From assembly GCA_938015445.1 (NCBI GenBank), contig CALLPE010000038.1, positions 62,001 through 126,000 on the forward strand: a stretch of DNA of 64,000 bases, written 5' to 3'. The DNA comes from an uncultured Pirellulales bacterium. Its GTDB lineage: Bacteria; Planctomycetota; Planctomycetia; Pirellulales; Thermoguttaceae. The notes beneath the pieces are model-generated. The model saw nothing but the letters and a program-made list of their open reading frames with translations, was not told where the DNA came from and ran no database searches. The translations under genes were made by a program, and so were the position numbers. Positions 34,851 to 44,164 of the stretch are shown here, piece after piece (position 1 is the stretch's first letter; each line of letters starts with the position of its first letter).

Positions 34851-35020
34851 CCGTTGTTCTCCGTCGGTTTAAGGTTGTTGCTTGCGTCGCTCCGACATGC
34901 GATTCGGCGAACATACGTTGCTTTTTATGAAATTGACTCGAATCATCTTGAGGGCCTGATCGCGAGCACTTACCACCGGCAGGCCCACGGGCAGGCCCAC
35001 CGGTCGGCCGCCAGGGCCGC

Positions 35021-35443
35021 TTACAGTCTGCCGCTGATGGCCGTTTGCAGCAGGCGGAACTGCTGCGTCATAATCGTCAAGGCAAGGTTGTGCATCATGT
35101 GGTTCTTGACCATCTCCGCCACTTGGTACTCCATGCCGAAGTTGTTCTTATCGTGTCGCAGGATGGTCTTGGTGTTTTTGGCTACTTGGGCTATTGGCTG
35201 GGCGTTCGAGTCGGGCACGTAGCCCAGCGAGGCCGGCCACGCATCTTCAGCCGGCGCCCGCCGCTGCTCGATCGCTGCCAGCAAACGCTTTTGAAAGTCC
35301 TCGGTGGACAAATCCTGTATCTGGTAGCCCGGCGTGTCCATGTTGGCGATGTTGCCCGCCAAGACGGTATGCCGGGCCTGGGCAAATGTCACGGTTTGCT
35401 CCAGCACGGGAATGGTCGTTTGCTGAAACAGGCTACTGAGCAT
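35021..35443 (-). CDS. flgB: Flagellar basal-body rod protein FlgB
   Basis: 140 residues. The ATG at 35443 is preferred over the GTG just before it because GGAG lies six bases upstream. The N-terminal rod motif is FAQARHTVLAGNIANMDTPGYQ, cut here into overlapping pieces of the family signature. The C-terminal part (MEYQVAEMVKNHMMHNLALT, then QFRLLQTAISGRL) is typical. FlgB is the first rod subunit on FliE. It is the first structural gene after the regulator pair and is preceded by a candidate sigma-54 promoter. Confidence 0.95.
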   Translation of the reverse strand: MLSSLFQQTTIPVLEQTVTFAQARHTVLAGNIANMDTPGYQIQDLSTEDFQKRLLAAIEQRRAPAEDAWPASLGYVPDSNAQPIAQVAKNTKTILRHDKNNFGMEYQVAEMVKNHMMHNLALTIMTQQFRLLQTAISGRL

Positions 35444-35457
35444 CACCTACTCCACAT

Positions 35458-35473
35458 TGCAAGCGGTGTGCCG
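35458..35473 (-). promoter_or_regulatory. Candidate sigma-54 promoter upstream of flgB
   Basis: On the minus strand CGGCACACCGCTTGCA matches the -24/-12 consensus (TGGCAC, four to five bases, TTGCA) with the exact GG-N10-GC spacing. A sigma-54 activator gene with a GAFTGA motif lies close by. The weak point is geometry. A start 12 bases beyond GC would fall near 35447, only a few bases before the flgB ATG and past its ribosome site, so the transcript would be nearly leaderless. Confidence 0.35.
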
Positions 35474-35926
35474 GGAGGGAGGCTTCCCGGCTCGACTGTC
35501 TAGTTTCCCGCATCAAGTTTTCTTAACCTTCCGGCCGATGGTAATCTTCCGCGCTCGGACGGTCCGGATTGTATGGTTGCCACGTTGGTAGTGCCTTAGC
35601 GCCGGGCACCAAAACCGCCCCGTCTTCGGCGCCGGACCGGCAATTGTTGCGCTGCCGATCGGCAGTTGTTGCCGATCCGCAGGGCTTCTCAGCGCCTGGC
35701 CAGTGTTCACGACTGGGCAAGCTCGCCGTGCCATCCAACCGCTTATAAGCGCTCGTACATGCCACCGCCGCTTTTATCGGGCTGCTGAGTACTCGGTTAC
35801 GGTCGGTTGCTGTTGCTTAGCGTCACTTGGCGTCACTTGGCGTCGCTTTGGCCCTTATGGCCACTTATGGTCGGTTATGTGACTTATGTTCACTTGTGCT
35901 CGGATAGCGTCTAATTGTCGCTTTGC
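35474..35926. other. Gap between flgB and the regulator genes, repeat-rich, no supported gene
   Basis: About 450 bases. It contains a pair of related segments around 35635-35680 (CCGGCAATTGTTGCG and CGGCAGTTGTTGCC) and a decamer array at 35819-35897. Open frames on the minus strand are low-complexity and show no family features. An activator-binding region for the flgB promoter could lie here, but no clear palindrome was recognised. Confidence 0.45.
35819..35897. repeat. Degenerate ~10-bp tandem repeat, about eight units
   Basis: GCGTCACTTG, repeated with changes, becomes GGCCCTTAT, GGCCACTTAT, GGTCGGTTAT and GTGACTTAT-like units towards the right. The array begins about 30 bases before the 3' end of the sigma-54 activator gene, on its downstream side. 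Confidence 0.7.
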
Positions 35927-37345
35927 TCAACCGGCTTTGACGAACGATTTTTCGCGCGGCGCGTATCCGTATTGTCGTAGCTTGCTCGATAGTGTGCGGA
36001 TGCCAATTCCCAAGGCTTGCGCCGTTTTCGCACGGTGGCCGCCGAAATGCGCCAGCGTGGCCTCGATCAGTTTGCGTTCCATTTCTTCCAAGCTCAGTCC
36101 GACGGGAATATCCGGCCCGCTGGAGCCAGCATCCTGACGCGGCGGGCAGATCAACCACGGACGCAGCTCGTCGGCGGTGACGGTTTCTGTTGTTCCCAGC
36201 ACGCTGGCCCGCGTGACGATGTTCTCCAGCTCGCGTACATTTCCTGGCCAATGGTAGCCCAGCAATAGTTCTTGGGCCGAAGCGTCCAGACGGCGCGGAG
36301 GACGTTGCAACCGCTGCGCGCAGCGGTGGAGGAAATAGTCGATCAGTTCTGGAATGTCTTCGCGGCGCTGGCGCAGCGGCGGCACGGCCAACGGCAACAC
36401 CGCCAGCCGGAAATACAAGTCTTCGCGGAACTTCCCTGCGGCCACCAGAGCCTGCAAATCGCGGTTGGTCGTGGCCAGCACGCGCACGTCCACCTGAATG
36501 GTCCGGCTAGAGCCGACTCGCTCGAAAGATTTCTCTTGCAGTACCCGCAACAACTTGGCCTGAAGGTTCAGGTCGATCTCGGTCACCTCGTCCAGCAGGA
36601 TTGTGCCGCCATCGGCCAGCTCGAAGCGTCCGGTGCGCTGGGCGTCGGCCCCGGTAAACGCGCCGCGCTCGTGGCCGAACAGCTCGCTTTCCATCAAATT
36701 TGCCGAAAGCACAGGGCAGTTGAGGCTGACCAGGGGAGCGTTTCGGCGCGGACTGGCAGCGTGAATGGCTCGCGCCACTAGTTCCTTGCCAGTGCCGCTT
36801 TCGCCGGTGATCAGAATGGTCTCGGACGTGGGTGCAACCTGAGCAATCTTCGCCCGCAGGGCCTGCATTGCGGCGCTGCTGCCGATCATCACGGGTGGCG
36901 CGCAGGCTGGCAGACGTCCGGCCACGGCGGCTTCGCGTCGTTCGGCTCGGGCTTGGCGTACTGCTTCGGCCACAAGCCGCTCCAATCGGTCGGCGTCGAA
37001 TGGTTTCTCGATGTAGTCGAACGCCCCGTGGCGCATCGCTTCCACCGCCGTAGATACGCTGGCGTGCGCCGTGACCATTACCACCTGCGCCCCGTACTGC
37101 CGTTGCTCGAGTTGGATTATGAACTCCACTCCGTTCAGGCCGGGCATCTTCAGGTCGGTAACAATGCATTCGTAATTTTCGCGCTCGATCAACTGCAAAG
37201 CCTCGTGCGCGCTGCCGCAGCAATCGACCAGATGCCCTGACCGCCGCAGCACGTCGGCCATCGAGTCGCGGGCCTGCTGGTGGTCGTCGACTATCAGCAC
37301 GCGCGCCGGAGGCATCAGAGCAGGGCTTTCTGAGGTCGTGTTCAT
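35927..37345 (-). CDS. Sigma-54-dependent response regulator (FlrC/FleR/NtrC type)
   Basis: 472 residues. The ATG at 37345 follows GAAGGAG and overlaps the kinase stop codon (ATGA). The receiver domain has the acidic pair (VLIVDDHQQ) and Asp64 as the likely phosphate acceptor in VTDLKMPG. The AAA+ domain carries Walker A GESGTGKE, the sigma-54 contact loop GAFTGA, Walker B GGTILLDEV and an arginine-finger region (REDLYFRLAVLPL). A Fis-type helix-turn-helix closes the protein (IEATLAHFGGHRAKTAQALG). With its kinase it most likely controls the downstream flagellar operon. Confidence 0.94.
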   Translation of the reverse strand: MNTTSESPALMPPARVLIVDDHQQARDSMADVLRRSGHLVDCCGSAHEALQLIERENYECIVTDLKMPGLNGVEFIIQLEQRQYGAQVVMVTAHASVSTAVEAMRHGAFDYIEKPFDADRLERLVAEAVRQARAERREAAVAGRLPACAPPVMIGSSAAMQALRAKIAQVAPTSETILITGESGTGKELVARAIHAASPRRNAPLVSLNCPVLSANLMESELFGHERGAFTGADAQRTGRFELADGGTILLDEVTEIDLNLQAKLLRVLQEKSFERVGSSRTIQVDVRVLATTNRDLQALVAAGKFREDLYFRLAVLPLAVPPLRQRREDIPELIDYFLHRCAQRLQRPPRRLDASAQELLLGYHWPGNVRELENIVTRASVLGTTETVTADELRPWLICPPRQDAGSSGPDIPVGLSLEEMERKLIEATLAHFGGHRAKTAQALGIGIRTLSSKLRQYGYAPREKSFVKAG

Positions 37346-38199
37346 GCGGCACACTCCTTCACGGTGCGATGCGGAATGCGCAGCGTAAGCGCCGCACCGC
37401 CCTCGGGACAGTTGACGGCCGAAACCGAACCGCCATGTACCTCGGCCACTCGGGCTACTATGGCCAGCCCCAAACCCATGCCGCCGCGCTTAGTAGTGAA
37501 AAACGGCTCGAACGCTTTGTGCAAGGCTTCCTCGCTAAAGCCGGGGCCAGTGTCGGAAACTTCCAGCTCCAGGGCCTGTTGATCGCTCGTGGCGATGATC
37601 GTCAGCGTCCCGCCCTGCGGCATGGCATCGATGGCGTTCAGCACCAAGTTCAATACCGCCCGGCGCAACAGGTGAGGATCGGCGGTAACAAGCATGTCGG
37701 GCGAGGCCTCGACCACGGCAGCGACGGCTTGGGCGGCCAGTTGGGGTGCCACGGCGCTGAGGACTTCGTCGATCATCTTTCGGATAGGAAAGACGCTGAG
37801 TTGCGGCTCGCGCTCGGCGGTGAATTGCAACAGGTCGTTGACGGTGGCCTCCAAATTAGTGAACCCGGCGGAAATCTTATCCAGAATCTCCAGCCCAACC
37901 GCGTCGTTGGCCAGCCGACGACGCAGCAAGCTCAAGTACAACGCTACTGGCACGAGGTTGTTGCGTACCTCGTGCGCCACGTGCGAGGCCATTTGGCCCA
38001 AATCGGCCAGGCGGTTCTTGCGGGCCAGTTCTCGGTTCTTGATCTCCAACTCGTGGGTCAGCAAGCGAACTTCTTCGCGCAGCGCGGCGTGGGTCTGCTC
38101 CAGGCGCAGTGTGGCTTCGTGCCAAGCGGCTAGCACGGCTTCCAGAGTGCATTCTGCGCCCAAAGGAATCGATTCCGAGATTGCGCTGGATTGGCTCAT
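37342..38199 (-). CDS. Cytoplasmic sensor histidine kinase (FlrB/FleS type)
   Basis: 285 residues with no membrane helix. A short coiled coil (about 25-65) leads to the H box with His76 in SHVAHEVRNNL. Then come the N box LNLVLNAIDAMPQGG, the G1 box VSDTGPGFSEEAL, the F box FEPFFTTK and the G2 box GMGLGLAIVARV. It lacks a periplasmic or clear PAS sensor, so its input is probably an intracellular protein, such as a flagellar assembly intermediate, as in FlrB/FleS systems. It is translationally coupled to the regulator. Confidence 0.92.
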   Translation of the reverse strand: MSQSSAISESIPLGAECTLEAVLAAWHEATLRLEQTHAALREEVRLLTHELEIKNRELARKNRLADLGQMASHVAHEVRNNLVPVALYLSLLRRRLANDAVGLEILDKISAGFTNLEATVNDLLQFTAEREPQLSVFPIRKMIDEVLSAVAPQLAAQAVAAVVEASPDMLVTADPHLLRRAVLNLVLNAIDAMPQGGTLTIIATSDQQALELEVSDTGPGFSEEALHKAFEPFFTTKRGGMGLGLAIVARVAEVHGGSVSAVNCPEGGAALTLRIPHRTVKECAA

Positions 38200-38331
38200 G
38201 CTCTCCCTCCCTGCAACCGTTTGCAGTCATTTGCCTGCTTGGTCAAGGGCGATCGCACGGCGAAAACGTGTATGCTGCGGCGAGCCTGTGCGGATAAACC
38301 GAGCGGCGTTGCCATTTCCCGACGCACTGGT

Positions 38332-38799
38332 TCAACCCTCCGAAAGCATGTTCAACTGTACACCCGATATTCCCCACTCACCCGTGTACGCCGCTTGCAC
38401 ATTGCCGGCCATTTGCATTTTTTCCAGCAGCTCCAGCGTCTGTTGGCGACGAGACAGCAAGGCGGCTTCGCACTGTTTCTCTGCGGCCAGCACCTCGGCC
38501 AGCAACGATTGGCACCGATCGACCAATTCGGCGCATTGCAGGCGGTGCTCCGTACTGCGCCAGCGACGCTGTTCTGGCGGCTGATCGCGGAACGGCTCTA
38601 GCGCACGCTCGATCTGTTGCAACCGACCAATGCTTCGCTGTTTGACGACCAGCAGGTCCAGCAGGGCAGACAGTTCGCCTTGCTCGATCAACTCCATCTG
38701 CCGACGGCCCAGGTCGCGCAGTTCCTCCAGGCAATCGTGCCGAGCGCGGAGCAACTGGGCTAATCGGTCGGTGTCGTAATGGCTGTCGGATTCGGTCAT
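38332..38799 (-). CDS. FlgN-like flagellar chaperone (probable)
   Basis: 155 residues, predicted to be a long helical hairpin with little else. Blocks such as LLRARHDCLEELRDLGRRQM, LIEQGELSALLDLLVVKQRS and a later helix with CQSLLAEVLAAEKQCE have the size and heptad pattern of FlgN/FliT chaperones. FlgN keeps hook-filament junction proteins soluble until export. The call rests on architecture and position directly upstream of the flagellar regulators; sequence motifs in this family are weak. It could also be another coiled-coil flagellar protein. Confidence 0.6.
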   Translation of the reverse strand: MTESDSHYDTDRLAQLLRARHDCLEELRDLGRRQMELIEQGELSALLDLLVVKQRSIGRLQQIERALEPFRDQPPEQRRWRSTEHRLQCAELVDRCQSLLAEVLAAEKQCEAALLSRRQQTLELLEKMQMAGNVQAAYTGEWGISGVQLNMLSEG

Positions 38800-38891
38800 G
38801 GGACCAGCTTCAGCAGTGTGCTGTTGTCATGAGGTTGATGTCGGCGCCAGCGGCGCCTGGCGGTTTATTCCCGGACGGATGACCCGGCCGG

Positions 38892-41354
38892 TCACATACT
38901 GCTTGCCTTCTCAAGCAAATCGCTCCATTGCTGTGCGGTGTAACCGGTGGTCTGTACGAATGGCAAATCGCTCTTCATGCGCTTGAGTAGTATTTTGGCT
39001 TGTTCCAGTACGTTGCGAGCTTCGTCGGGTCGGTTGACCTGACGGTAGCAATCGGACAACTGCAAGTAGGCTTGTAGCACCTCGGGACGGTTCTGATACT
39101 TGACAACGATCGACTGATAGGCAGCAGCGGCTTCTTCGTACCGCCCGATGTAGTACAGCGTCCCCGCCAGGGCGAACCACGTGTTTCGCAGCACCAAGTT
39201 TTCCAGTGGGGTCAACTCACCTGACGCTTCTCGAGTCATCAACCGCTGCTGTGTTTGCTGGTAAATCTCCAATGCCTTGCTGAACATGGCGTGGATTTCG
39301 CCCGGCTGCACCGGGCGCTGCTGGCCCGTACTGTGCTGAAGCAGTCGCTCGCGGTGTCCTTGGGCGATGCGCCGGTAACAGTCGGCCAGCAGATAGGAAG
39401 CCACTGGGGCTTGGGGCGAGTCGGGGTAGCGCTGGATGGCTTCGCTCAAGCGGGCAACGGCCTCCTCATACCGTTTAGCAGCGTGCAGCACTTCGCCTAG
39501 CGCTATCAGCGAATCGCGCCACTCCTTGCTGGCCGGGGTAAGGTGGTCGCCGACAAGGTTCTCCTGCAACAGCTTCTCCGCCTGCTCGAACTTAGCCTGT
39601 TCGATGAAGGCTCGGGCAGCCAGCAGTCGGGCCCGGTAGGCCGCCGCGTCGCGGGGATAGTCCTCGGCGCACTGGCGGAGCACGTCCAAGCCTTTGTCGA
39701 GCTGTCCGACGGCTAACAACGCCTCGCCCAATCGCACCAGCGCTTGTGGTTGCCGTTTGCGCAGTTCGTTGTCCAAATACTTTCTCAGCGCCGCGATTGC
39801 CCGGGGGTAATCTTGACCGTCGAAGTAAGCTACTGCGCTTTGCCATAGCAGGTCCGGGTATTGTCGGGAAGCAAGCTGTGCCTCTGCCAAACGCCAGTAA
39901 TTTCTGCCTGCCAGCCGATAGCGCTTGCGCGCTTCGGCGCGAAGTCCCTCGGCTTTTTGGCCGGTTTGCCCTTCGGCCTGCGCAAGCAGTGCTTGCCCCC
40001 ATGCGCTGTAGGCTTCGGCGGTCATCTCCAGCGCACGGGCGCGCGGAAAGGCATTGAAGGCGCTTTCGGCCAATTGCAGCGCCAGTTCGAACGACTGGTT
40101 TTCCAAATAAGCCTGGTACGCGGCTGCGATGCGCAAACGAAGCTGCTCTAAGGTCAACCAGGGGTTGAAGAAGTTTTCCGGGTCGCTTATGGCCGACAGT
40201 ACCCTGCGGTACGCCGCTACAGCCGTGGCGTGTTCGCCGGCGGCGCGCAGCAAGTCGGCCTGCTCTAGATCGGCTGCCAGTCCTTCTGGTGTGCCGCTGT
40301 AAAGGGCGTGCGTGCGGACGAACTGCCTGGAGGCCGCTGCGGCGTCTCCCATTTCGAGCAAACACAGGCCGGTAACGTACATGGCTTTTCGCGTGGCCTG
40401 AGCGCTAAGGGTATCGTGTGCCTCGGCTTCACGGAGCGTTTGGAGCGCCTCGTTTAGTTTGGCTTGCGCTTCTTGCTGATCTTGTGGCGATGGGTCTTTT
40501 TTCTTTTTCAGCCGGCGCGCCTCCTCCAGCAGCAATTGTCCCCGCACCACCAAAGCATCGGCGTAGCTGGTGGAGGTGTCCGGTATGCGCTCGATCGTGC
40601 TGCGACAGTCGGACAACCGCCCCAATCGCAGCATAATGTGGGCCCGTTGCAGCAGACCGCGATGCCGGGCTTCGGCCGATAATCGCTCGTCGGCCAGATA
40701 GCGCGCGTTGTGTTCCAGCGCTAGGCGGGCATCGGCGTCGGGGCCTTGGGCGTAGGCTGCCGCCAGCAAGCCGTGCAGTTCGGTCTTCCAGGGCGACTCG
40801 AACTCGAGTGCTTCTGCCAATATCGGCCGACTGGCGGTTGGCTGACCGCCATAGTACAGCGACTTGCCCAGCAGATACAAACCTTCGGCCTGCCGATCGG
40901 GCGGAAAGCCTTGTTGCCGCGCTTGCTCCAGGTGGTTGGCTGCCAGCAAGTACTTTTTTTCGCGTTCCTTAAGCAGTGCCTGGGCGGCTTGTTTTGCCAT
41001 AGCTGCGCCCAGTACGTACAGGGCACCGCCCGAGGGCTGATCGGTCTGCGACAACTGCTCCCGCAGCTCCTCGGCAAGGCTGATCGCCTCTTCGTACTGC
41101 CCTTGGTCGAGCGCCTCCAAACATTGCTCGAGCGTGATTGGCGGTGTGGCTTGTTTGTTTGTGGCGATCCGCAGGGTCACGGTCAGCAGCGCTGCGACTG
41201 AAGCCACTGACGCCACCGCAAGCAGCAGCGCCGCCAAGCGGTTGGACCTCAGCCACGTTAGCGCCGCTCGCGGCGCACCCAGCAGACCTGCGAGCCCACT
41301 GCTGCGCGCGGCGCTCGACTGGACGTTCTGGTCGTCGGCAGTTCTTGCTGGCAT
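38892..41354 (-). CDS. Membrane-anchored tetratricopeptide-repeat protein
   Basis: About 820 residues from the ATG at 41354. A TTG 39 codons upstream is an alternative start, and neither has a good ribosome site. One membrane helix lies at about 38-60 (LAALLLAVASVASVAALLTV). The rest is TPR-type helix pairs (for example AISLAEELREQLSQ, YVLGAAMAKQAAQA, AYFDGQDYPRAIAALRKYL and AVARLSEAIQRYPDSPQAPV). The C-terminus ends with two canonical repeats (YYIGRYEEAAAAYQSIVVKY and LQLSDCYRQVNRPDEA). It probably scaffolds protein contacts in the periplasm. It lies upstream of the FlgN-like gene; a flagellar link is possible but not shown. Confidence 0.85.
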   Translation of the reverse strand: MPARTADDQNVQSSAARSSGLAGLLGAPRAALTWLRSNRLAALLLAVASVASVAALLTVTLRIATNKQATPPITLEQCLEALDQGQYEEAISLAEELREQLSQTDQPSGGALYVLGAAMAKQAAQALLKEREKKYLLAANHLEQARQQGFPPDRQAEGLYLLGKSLYYGGQPTASRPILAEALEFESPWKTELHGLLAAAYAQGPDADARLALEHNARYLADERLSAEARHRGLLQRAHIMLRLGRLSDCRSTIERIPDTSTSYADALVVRGQLLLEEARRLKKKKDPSPQDQQEAQAKLNEALQTLREAEAHDTLSAQATRKAMYVTGLCLLEMGDAAAASRQFVRTHALYSGTPEGLAADLEQADLLRAAGEHATAVAAYRRVLSAISDPENFFNPWLTLEQLRLRIAAAYQAYLENQSFELALQLAESAFNAFPRARALEMTAEAYSAWGQALLAQAEGQTGQKAEGLRAEARKRYRLAGRNYWRLAEAQLASRQYPDLLWQSAVAYFDGQDYPRAIAALRKYLDNELRKRQPQALVRLGEALLAVGQLDKGLDVLRQCAEDYPRDAAAYRARLLAARAFIEQAKFEQAEKLLQENLVGDHLTPASKEWRDSLIALGEVLHAAKRYEEAVARLSEAIQRYPDSPQAPVASYLLADCYRRIAQGHRERLLQHSTGQQRPVQPGEIHAMFSKALEIYQQTQQRLMTREASGELTPLENLVLRNTWFALAGTLYYIGRYEEAAAAYQSIVVKYQNRPEVLQAYLQLSDCYRQVNRPDEARNVLEQAKILLKRMKSDLPFVQTTGYTAQQWSDLLEKASSM

Positions 41355-41502
41355 GGGCCAGACGCCGTCGGGATAAGGGTTGTGAGTGGCCGCCAACTCC
41401 GCGGGCACGATTGCCGCGGGCTTATACAGCGGCCCACGTGAGGAGAACAATAGCGGCGGGTTTGTACCCAAAACCCCTACTGAGTGTCAACCCACATTTT
41501 AA

Positions 41503-41524
41503 CATACCCCGGCGGCGGGGTATG
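41503..41524. other. Perfect 9-bp hairpin
   Basis: CATACCCCG and CGGGGTATG pair perfectly around a GCGG loop. It lies in the gap between ruvB and the TPR gene. AT-rich sequence (CATTTTAA) precedes it, which on the minus strand gives only a weak T/A tail. It could be an attenuator or an operator for the TPR gene. Confidence 0.5.
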
Positions 41525-41651
41525 CCGGCGTTAGATTCTTTGCGCCCTGTGTGCCACCGTGCCGAAACTGGTGGCGAATGCGGGTTGTCGCCCGAGACGC
41601 TAGGCTTTGTAAGTGGCGATGACCATTGAGAATGCAATAGGCAGGCAGCCG

Positions 41652-42692
41652 TCAGTCGAAAAGCGTTGGCCTATCGGCCGGCGGGTCCTTGCCGGGAACC
41701 ATCAGGCCCAGATGCTCATAGGCAGTAGGGGTGAGCTTTCTACCCCTTGGAGTACGGACCAGTAGTTCGCTGCGCAGCAGATAAGGTTCTACCTCGTCGA
41801 TCAGCGTGTCTGCCGAGATGTTCAGCGTATGAGCCACCGCTTCTACACCCACCGGGCCGCCACCGAACACCCGGGCGATCGTCTCCAAATACTTTCTGTC
41901 CAGCGGATCAAGCCCCAGCTTGTCCACGCCTTGCATGGCCAGGGCGTCGCAGGCTACTGCGCGGGTGATGCGTCCGTCGGCCTTGCTTTGGGCATAATCG
42001 CGCACCCAACGTAGGCGGTTGTTGGCCAACCGGGGCGTGCCGCGGCTGCGGCTGGCGATTTCTCGGGCTGCGGCCGGATCCGTCTGAACCTGAAGTTTCT
42101 TGGCGTTTCGGGAGACGATCTCCGCCAGTTCCTCGACGCTGTAAAAATCCAGATGCTCGCGCATCTGGAACCGGTCCCGCAACGGCGCCGAAAGCATCCC
42201 GCTGCGCGTCGTAGCGCCAATGAGGGTAAACGGCTTCAGGTGCATGTTGATAGTGCGCGCGTTGACTCCCTCGCCAATCGTTACGTCGATGCGGTAATCC
42301 TCCATCGCCGGATAGAGGAACTCCTCGACAGACTTGGGGATACGATGAATCTCGTCGATAAACAGCACCGAGCGTTCTTCGGCGTTGGTCAAATACGGTA
42401 TCAGGTCTTTGGGCGCGGTCAGTGCCGCACCGCTGGCAATTTGCAACGGCACGCCCAGCTCGCGCGGAATGCACATGGCGAAGGTGGTCTTGCCGAGTCC
42501 GGGCGGGCCGTCGAATAGGATGTGCCCTAGCGGCTCGCGGCGTTTCCGCGCAGCGTCGATGGCGATCTCCAACCGGGCGAAAACTTCCCGCTGGCCGACC
42601 ATTTCGTGCATTCGCTGCGGACGCAAATCGCGGTCGTCGTCGCGATAGTCGGATTGCTGAGGCGGACGCTTTATTACCGGTTCACGAGCCAC
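41652..42692 (-). CDS. ruvB: Holliday junction branch migration helicase RuvB
   Basis: 346 residues from the GTG at 42692. A TTG six codons upstream is an alternative; no ATG lies near the expected start. It has the opening LRPQRMHEMVGQ, Walker A GPPGLGKT, Walker B/sensor SVLFIDEIHRI, the AMEDYRIDVTIGEG stretch typical of RuvB, sensor GATTRSGMLSAPLRDRF with the arginine finger, and a C-terminal winged helix (YLETIARVFGGGPVGVEAVA). RuvB hexamers drive branch migration together with RuvA. ruvA and ruvC are not adjacent. The TPR gene lies downstream, after a 297-bp gap. Confidence 0.96.
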   Translation of the reverse strand: MAREPVIKRPPQQSDYRDDDRDLRPQRMHEMVGQREVFARLEIAIDAARKRREPLGHILFDGPPGLGKTTFAMCIPRELGVPLQIASGAALTAPKDLIPYLTNAEERSVLFIDEIHRIPKSVEEFLYPAMEDYRIDVTIGEGVNARTINMHLKPFTLIGATTRSGMLSAPLRDRFQMREHLDFYSVEELAEIVSRNAKKLQVQTDPAAAREIASRSRGTPRLANNRLRWVRDYAQSKADGRITRAVACDALAMQGVDKLGLDPLDRKYLETIARVFGGGPVGVEAVAHTLNISADTLIDEVEPYLLRSELLVRTPRGRKLTPTAYEHLGLMVPGKDPPADRPTLFD

Positions 42693-42710
42693 TTCTGCTT
42701 GCCTGCCCAA

Positions 42711-43115
42711 TTACAGTGAGGATGTGAGAATCAAGCTATTATGGACGACCTGGGTTACCACCCCGACCGCAAGGGTGCTCTCTTAACGCGGCCGGCGGCC
42801 GCCACTCAATAGTGAACATCGATTGTACAAGATGCGTGCACAACGCGCAGATACTGCATACTAAGAGCCCGTAACAAAACCACCTTTCCTGACACCCTAT
42901 ACCCCGTACAGGGCTAGCCAAACCTGTCGACGGTTTCGTTTGGTTAGAGGTTGTTAATTCCATGTCAATCTGATTCTATGTTCAGGTCAATCCAATCGAG
43001 CAAATCTTCCCGATCCTGCTTTGCCTTTCCGACAGGAGTTTGTGCTGTCGAACTCAGTTGCCGGGCGCGAGTTCCGCATTGGCAATCGCAGCCCTGCCCG
43101 CCTGGCTGACGATCA
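42711..43115. other. Gap between ruvB and the zinc-ribbon gene, no supported gene
   Basis: About 400 bases, more AT-rich than the flanks around 42800-42990. Open frames are short and not conserved-looking. A ruvB promoter should lie in the part near 42750, but no convincing -35/-10 pair was found. Confidence 0.4.
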
Positions 43116-44093
43116 TCAGCCGCTGACCAACAGCCCAAGCATTATCAGCAGTCCCAGCAAGCCGGCGAGGCACAACAACACGAATCCTGCTACCTTCGCC
43201 CACGAGATTGGCGCAGAACCGGTTACTCGACCGGTCTGCCCGTTGACCAGAATCCGAAATACCCGGTCCTGAAACCGATACGCCATTATCCACACTGGCA
43301 ACAGGACCGGATAGCTGCTCAAGGCTTCGATGAGCACGTTGACTTTCAAGTTGCGTGCAGACCCGGGAACGTATTTTCGGCACGCCTGCTGCTCGAGCGC
43401 TTCGATGCCGCCGACGGCTAGCGGCCGGGCGTATTTCCGCGGGACGGAGAACTGCTCGTAGATGGCGTTGTCCAGGTCGAGCTGTTCCGGCGGTACACCG
43501 GCTTCGAGATAAAACGGACAAAGGCCCTCGGTTTCCATTGGCGTCAGCACGCTGCTGGCCCCGACTAAAAGGTTTTGGTAACTGCCACGATGCTCGCCGG
43601 TCATCGGATACCATTTGGCTCGCGCTCCGGGAGGGGTGCGACTGCTATCGGCTGTCCAGTAGGTATGGGTATTGGCCTGAAACACCCAGTATGGCACATA
43701 AACCGGCTCGGTTTGAACTACGATAGCGTCGGCAGCAAGATTGCTGGGACGAAAAAACCCGCGGCCAAGCCAGGCCCGCATCGCCTCCACGGCCTCTTTC
43801 TGCCCCAGCCGAAACGGCACCACCCGTTGCGGAGAAAGAGTCTTCTTGTCGGCCTGAGGCTTCAATTCCACCGAGCCACAGAACGGGCAGCGGAGCGTCT
43901 GCGCGCGGGCATCGTAGCTCATCGAAGCACCGCACCCTTCGCACTGGAAGTTGCAAGTCGACAACATCGCGCCGGCCGGCGCAACGCCATGCTGGGTATC
44001 GTGCGGCGCCTCCGTCCCGCAATTCGGGCAGAACAGGTCTTCCTCGTCCAACAAGCTGCGACACACCGTACAACGGTGAGACAGATCGTACAT
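43116..44093 (-). CDS. Double zinc-ribbon membrane protein
   Basis: 325 residues from the ATG at 44093; a GTG nine codons upstream is less likely. The N-terminus has two zinc ribbons: CTVC with CPNC at about 7-25, and CEGC with CPFC at about 49-72. A beta-rich middle part follows (VVPFRLGQKEAVEAMRAWLG and VQTEPVYVPYWVFQANTHTY), resembling domains found after zinc ribbons in TFIIB-type zinc-finger proteins of unknown role. A single membrane helix ends the protein (VAGFVLLCLAGLLGLLIML). The location would be cytoplasmic with a C-terminal anchor. Function unknown. Confidence 0.75.
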   Translation of the reverse strand: MYDLSHRCTVCRSLLDEEDLFCPNCGTEAPHDTQHGVAPAGAMLSTCNFQCEGCGASMSYDARAQTLRCPFCGSVELKPQADKKTLSPQRVVPFRLGQKEAVEAMRAWLGRGFFRPSNLAADAIVVQTEPVYVPYWVFQANTHTYWTADSSRTPPGARAKWYPMTGEHRGSYQNLLVGASSVLTPMETEGLCPFYLEAGVPPEQLDLDNAIYEQFSVPRKYARPLAVGGIEALEQQACRKYVPGSARNLKVNVLIEALSSYPVLLPVWIMAYRFQDRVFRILVNGQTGRVTGSAPISWAKVAGFVLLCLAGLLGLLIMLGLLVSG

Positions 44094-44164
44094 GTTAGGC
44101 GGTAATAGTGGAGAACGCACTAGAGTGTTTTAATATTATTGCGCATCACGTGGGAGAATGAACC

